DNA of 9,645 nt from Ignavibacteria bacterium. Its GTDB lineage: Bacteria > Bacteroidota > Ignavibacteria > UBA10030 > UBA6906. The notes under the pieces are model-generated. The model worked only from the letters and a program-made list of their open reading frames with translations, searched no databases and had not been told where the DNA came from. The stretch covers positions 1 through 9,645 of the forward strand of contig JAOUDE010000082.1 of the NCBI GenBank assembly GCA_029859455.1, written 5' to 3'. Made by a program: the position numbers and the translations under genes. Below are positions 6,879 to 9,645 of the stretch, piece by piece. Every line of letters begins with the position of its first letter. The stretch's first letter is position 1.

Positions 6879-7448
6879 CCAACCCGGAGGGTCACTTCGT
6901 GAAGGGGTCACTTCGCGGGCGGTTCCTTCTTCGCGGAGGCTCTCCACAACTTTCCAGGTTCCCCAGCCTACTGAACCGACTGCCAGCACCATCCCCGCCC
7001 CGAACACCATCCAGCCGAGCAGTTCCGCCGCATCCCGGTTTCCGCCGAGCAGATAGTTCCAGTCATGAATCAACCCGCTTGCGATCAGCTTCAGTTTCAT
7101 ATGCGGTCCATCGAAGATGTACGCGCTCACGTTCACCATGCTCTCGCCGAGCCAGAACCCGGGAAGCGTTATCTGGTCCGGTTTCTCACGCCAGGTGACG
7201 ATCAGCAGAGCGAGCGGAAGAACGATCTGAAACAACGATCCGGCGATGATATGCATCCACATCCCGAACGGCCGGAAGAAGAGATGTCCCGCTTCATGGA
7301 TGAACAGGTTTATCGTGTCGAGCAGCCAGATGGCGAATGGGGGATCGTAGCCGGGTTGTTCCGGATGGTAGCCGGACAAAAGAAAGAAGGCAAGGAAGCC
7401 CAGGTAAGCGAGGGCGATCAGTTTGAGGACGGAGACGGTGCGCTTCAC
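6864..7448 (-). CDS. Integral membrane HEAGH metallopeptidase-like protein (M50-like)
   Basis: Polytopic membrane protein with hydrophobic segments at about 8-25, 65-84, 95-112 and 143-162. The motif NLFIHEAGHLFFRPFG (47-62) has His51, Glu52 and His55, the zinc-binding and catalytic pattern of membrane metallopeptidases such as the M50/site-2 protease group. A second conserved-looking patch is GLIHDWNYLLGG (125-136); its His128 and Asp129 could supply a third metal ligand, but the classical M50 NxxPxxxxDG motif is not seen. The start is GTG at 7448; no upstream Shine-Dalgarno is evident and no earlier in-frame ATG was chosen because the membrane segment begins right after it. The final 20 or so residues are polar and are encoded by a direct repeat and the right arm of an inverted repeat. 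I recognise it as a conserved hypothetical family; proteolytic activity is inferred only. Confidence 0.7.
   Translation of the reverse strand: MKRTVSVLKLIALAYLGFLAFFLLSGYHPEQPGYDPPFAIWLLDTINLFIHEAGHLFFRPFGMWMHIIAGSLFQIVLPLALLIVTWREKPDQITLPGFWLGESMVNVSAYIFDGPHMKLKLIASGLIHDWNYLLGGNRDAAELLGWMVFGAGMVLAVGSVGWGTWKVVESLREEGTAREVTPSRSDPPGWDKTP
6889..6915. repeat. 11-bp direct repeat with 16-bp period inside the 3' end of the metallopeptidase-like gene
   Basis: GGGTCACTTCG occurs at 6889-6899 and 6905-6915. The repeat lies within the coding sequence for the C-terminal polar tail. A 16-bp period is not a multiple of three, so gain or loss of one unit would shift the frame and change the C-terminus. 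Confidence 0.6.
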
Positions 7449-7525
7449 GCCCGGGCACCGAAACGATTGTCAGTTATCACTTCTGCATTCTTCGTTGTGA
7501 ATCGATCCAGGCCTGTCAGAATGTT

Positions 7526-7612
7526 GTACTAACTGTCAACTGTATGAACTCAATAAACTGACTATCTGACTACCAATCATCTGATCGTTCGACTGTTCGA
7601 CCGAATGGACCG
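7526..7612. repeat. Degenerate 8-bp-period tandem repeats
   Basis: The 171-bp gap between the metallopeptidase-like gene and the DinB-family gene contains head-to-tail doublets of 8-bp words: CTGACTAT/CTGACTAC (7558-7573) and GTTCGACT/GTTCGACC (7587-7602). A 7-bp doublet AACTGTC/AACTGTA (7531-7544) precedes them. The surrounding sequence is made of similar CTGA/CTGT/CGAC words. The gap must also carry the promoter of the metallopeptidase-like gene, but no clear boxes were found. Confidence 0.5.
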
Positions 7613-7619
7613 CTTCCTG

Positions 7620-8114
7620 CTATTTCCTGCTCTCCATGTAGAACAGAATCATGTCGGTCGTCGGCGGTTGCGCCCCGAGCTGTCGCATCATCGTAACCAC
7701 CTGGCCCCGGTGGTAGCTCGAATGGTTCGCCAGATGCTGGAACGCCTGCCAAAATATCTGAGTCAGTGTTTCACCCTTCAGGTTCTTCATGCTGAAGGTC
7801 CCATTCAGCTTACTGTCATTCAACATCCCCAGCCATTTGGCAGTATCATACCCGACCTTCTCCCACACGCGCTTGAGGGCCGCAAGGGATTCCGGAGGAT
7901 CGGTCGCCAGGAACGGCCCGGTTTCACCTTTGAATCGTTCAAGCCAGATCTTCTGGGCGCCGACGAGATGGATCATCGTTCCATGGATTCCGCCATGGCT
8001 CGATCCGAGATTCCTGAGATACTGCTCTGAAGGAAGCGCCTCGAGCGAATCGAAGATCCGGTTGTCGGCCCATGAACTGTAGGCGTGCAGCGACTTGAGT
8101 TCCTGAAGTGTCAT
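7620..8114 (-). CDS. DinB-family metal-dependent four-helix protein
   Basis: Member of the DinB/YfiT-like superfamily, a four-helix bundle with a three-histidine metal site; some relatives are bacillithiol or mycothiol S-transferases, most are uncharacterised. It starts LKSLHAYSSWADNRIFDSL, the usual first helix. The metal triad is read as His49 (HGTMIHLVGAQKIWLERF), His131 and His135 (LANHSSYHRGQVVTMMRQLG). The DMILFYMESRK ending matches the common DFI.Y.-type C-terminus. The length of 164 residues is normal. ATG 8114 is preceded by AAAGGAG 11 nt upstream, and the gene follows the TolB/TPR gene by 31 bp, so the two are likely one transcript. A role in thiol chemistry or stress response is possible by family but unsupported here. 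Confidence 0.9.
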   Translation of the reverse strand: MTLQELKSLHAYSSWADNRIFDSLEALPSEQYLRNLGSSHGGIHGTMIHLVGAQKIWLERFKGETGPFLATDPPESLAALKRVWEKVGYDTAKWLGMLNDSKLNGTFSMKNLKGETLTQIFWQAFQHLANHSSYHRGQVVTMMRQLGAQPPTTDMILFYMESRK

Positions 8115-8125
8115 CGGCGGATGAA

Positions 8126-8132
8126 CTCCTTT
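8126..8132 (-). promoter_or_regulatory. Ribosome binding site of the DinB-family gene
   Basis: AAAGGAG on the minus strand, 11 nt before ATG 8114. It is one of the few clear Shine-Dalgarno sequences in the window, and it lies in the 31-bp gap after the upstream TPR gene. Confidence 0.6.
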
Positions 8133-8145
8133 CTTCTGGCAGTCA

Positions 8146-9645
8146 TTAAATCAATCCCTTTTGGATTACCCGTCTTCGGGCCTCTGTTATTTTCTTGCGC
8201 ACGCCGCTGAGAGCGTCACGGTACCCGGCCGTCTGCCGGATTCCTTCAAACTGGGGATCAATGTCGGTGTATTGGGGGAGTAACCATCCTCCGCTGATCG
8301 CTCTGTTGAGCCAGGAAACGGCCCGTGTGGTATCCCCGAGAATCGAATACGCCTTTGCAAGCTCGTAGGGGAACTCGTAATTCTCGCTCAGGTTATCGAC
8401 CTGGGACAGGCTGACGGTGATCGTATGCTCGAGGAGCTCCTTCGCCCGCTTTGTTTCACCCCTCCTCATAGCGAGATACCCGAGCTGGGTCGTCGGTCCC
8501 GATTCGACGGAAAGCAGGGCCATCGCCTGCAGGAACAGTTCCTCCGCTCGTTCGAAGTTCCTTTCGAACAGCTGAAGGTCCGCAAGCCCGAGGAGAACGG
8601 AAGGGTCGTCCGGCTCGTGGACGGCGATACTGTCCATCAGCTGCATCGCCTTCTCCTTCTCACCCTGCACGTACAGGATCCGGCTCAGCTCCCTGTAAAC
8701 AAATGTGTAGGTGGGGGCCAGCTCGAGGCATTTCCGGAGGCGAACAATTGCGAGACTGTCCAATCCGAGCGTTTCATACACTGACGCCAGATGGAACTCA
8801 CTGTTCGCCCGGCCCGGTGTCAGAATCATGCTCTTCCGGATGAGAGGGAGGGCTCCTTCGGGATCTCCGGTCCACAGCATCATCAGGCCCTTGCTTGACA
8901 CGGCGGTCGAGAGGTTCGGATTTTTCTGGATTGCAACGGAATACTGTTGCAGCGCTTTCGAGTACCATCCCCTGGTATTGAAGGCAAGCCCGAGCGCTTT
9001 GTACGATTCCGCCAGACGAGGGTCGAGCTGGATCGCTTTGTAACACAGAGTGATCGCGGAGTCTGTCCAAGCGTCATCGAAGCCGAACCGTTGTACTCTC
9101 TGCCCGTACGAATCGGCCAGCCCGGCATAGGCCTGGGCATACCCGGAATCGATCGCAATCGCCTTCCTGAACATTCCGATTGCACGTTCATTGTCATCGT
9201 GCGTGTACCGATAATAGAGCTCTCGTCCTTTAAGATAGTAACTATACGCCTCGAGATTCTGCGTCGGTTCCTGCTCAATGCTCAGAAGTTCATCGGGTGA
9301 AAGGGTTGCTTTGAGTGCTGTTGCAATCTTCTGCGCCACGTCCGACTGAATCGCGAAAATATTACGGATCTCCCGGTCATACGTCTCTGCCCAGAGGTGC
9401 TCATCGGTCTGCGCGTTGATCAGCTGTCCGACGATCCTGACACGGTCCCCCGCATACCGGATGCTTCCTTCGAGGATCGTCCCCGCGCCCAGCTCGGCGC
9501 CGATCTCGCGGAGTGATTTGGTTGTCTCCTTGTACTGCATGACGGAGGTCCGTGAGATTACGCGGAGATCTTCGATCTTGGATAGCTGGGTAAGGATATC
9601 CTCGGTCATTCCGTCCGCAAAGAACTCGTTCTCGGCGTTGTCGCT
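8146..9645 (-). CDS. TolB-like/TPR domain protein, 5' partial (possible C-terminal half of a Ser/Thr kinase or transcription regulator)
   Basis: The frame is open to the window edge: 12 codons before the Met at 9609 read SDNAENEFFADG, which continues the family motif ENEYFADGMTEDI. The visible 499 residues therefore lack the true N-terminus. Residues about 1-122 form the TolB N-terminal-like/FlgO-like domain (FADGMTEDILTQLSKI, LRVISRTSVMQYK, GAGTILEGSIRYAGDRVRI, DEHLWAETYDRE, IQSDVAQKIATAL). About 132-470 is a TPR array of roughly eight or nine repeats, for example GLADSYGQR, KALGLAFNTRGWYSKAL, LASVYETLGLDSLAI and AKAYSILGDTTRAVSWL. In many bacteria this module sits behind a protein kinase, adenylate cyclase or winged-helix domain and a membrane segment; which one applies here cannot be seen. 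TPRs suggest protein-protein interaction. The DinB-family gene follows 31 bp downstream. Confidence 0.88.
   Translation of the reverse strand, partial: SDNAENEFFADGMTEDILTQLSKIEDLRVISRTSVMQYKETTKSLREIGAELGAGTILEGSIRYAGDRVRIVGQLINAQTDEHLWAETYDREIRNIFAIQSDVAQKIATALKATLSPDELLSIEQEPTQNLEAYSYYLKGRELYYRYTHDDNERAIGMFRKAIAIDSGYAQAYAGLADSYGQRVQRFGFDDAWTDSAITLCYKAIQLDPRLAESYKALGLAFNTRGWYSKALQQYSVAIQKNPNLSTAVSSKGLMMLWTGDPEGALPLIRKSMILTPGRANSEFHLASVYETLGLDSLAIVRLRKCLELAPTYTFVYRELSRILYVQGEKEKAMQLMDSIAVHEPDDPSVLLGLADLQLFERNFERAEELFLQAMALLSVESGPTTQLGYLAMRRGETKRAKELLEHTITVSLSQVDNLSENYEFPYELAKAYSILGDTTRAVSWLNRAISGGWLLPQYTDIDPQFEGIRQTAGYRDALSGVRKKITEARRRVIQKGLI

Noticed and set aside
6611..7198. A 195-codon plus-strand frame running from the FkbM end into the metallopeptidase-like gene
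   Set aside because: It runs through the intergenic repeat cluster and antisense to the HEAGH protein; its translation is Arg/Ser/Pro-rich and low in complexity.
7526..7612. CRISPR-like array
   Set aside because: The repeat units are 8 bp, degenerate and adjacent, with no spacers and no cas genes in the window.

Overview
The window (GC roughly in the mid-50s percent by eye) most likely comes from a bacterium of the FCB superphylum, such as Ignavibacteriota/Bacteroidota or a relative. The main clue is the sugar dehydrogenase at 762-2516, which ends in a textbook type IX secretion sorting domain (QNFPNPFNP, then VFNLLGQ and GIYFYRL). This domain is confined to lineages with T9SS. Weak or absent Shine-Dalgarno sequences in front of several genes, a DUF1684 lipoprotein and a TolB-like/TPR signalling protein fit the same group. 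No rRNA, tRNA, transposase, CRISPR array or phage gene was seen. The content is chromosomal and mostly housekeeping or accessory.

Layout. (1) 2-679, plus: 3' part of a glycosylasparaginase/isoaspartyl peptidase, cut by the window edge. (2) 762-2516, plus: secreted PQQ-type sugar dehydrogenase with an Ig/FN3-like domain and T9SS tail. (3) 2517-2593: convergent gap with an 11-bp inverted repeat, a candidate shared terminator. (4) 2594-5444, minus: a C39-like cysteine peptidase, a DUF1684 lipoprotein whose GTG start overlaps the peptidase stop (GTGA), and a GAF plus SpoIIE/PP2C phosphatase. (5) 5445-5691: divergent gap with a strong GC-rich hairpin. (6) 5692-6630, plus: FkbM-type methyltransferase. 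(7) 6631-6863: convergent gap filled with repeats (CGAA-word direct repeats, a compound palindrome, an AAGACG inverted repeat that supplies the stop codon of the next gene). (8) 6864-7448, minus: membrane HEAGH metallopeptidase-like protein. (9) 7449-7619: gap with 8-bp-period degenerate tandem repeats. (10) 7620-9645, minus: DinB-family protein preceded by the C-terminal part of a TolB-like/TPR protein whose N-terminus lies beyond the window.

The genes do not form one obvious pathway. The only tightly coupled pair is the C39-like peptidase and the DUF1684 lipoprotein; the PP2C phosphatase may share their transcript. The TPR protein and the DinB protein are probably co-transcribed (31-bp gap). 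No convincing new defence or mobile system is visible. The most unusual signals are the intergenic repeat clusters and the uncharacterised peptidase-lipoprotein pair.
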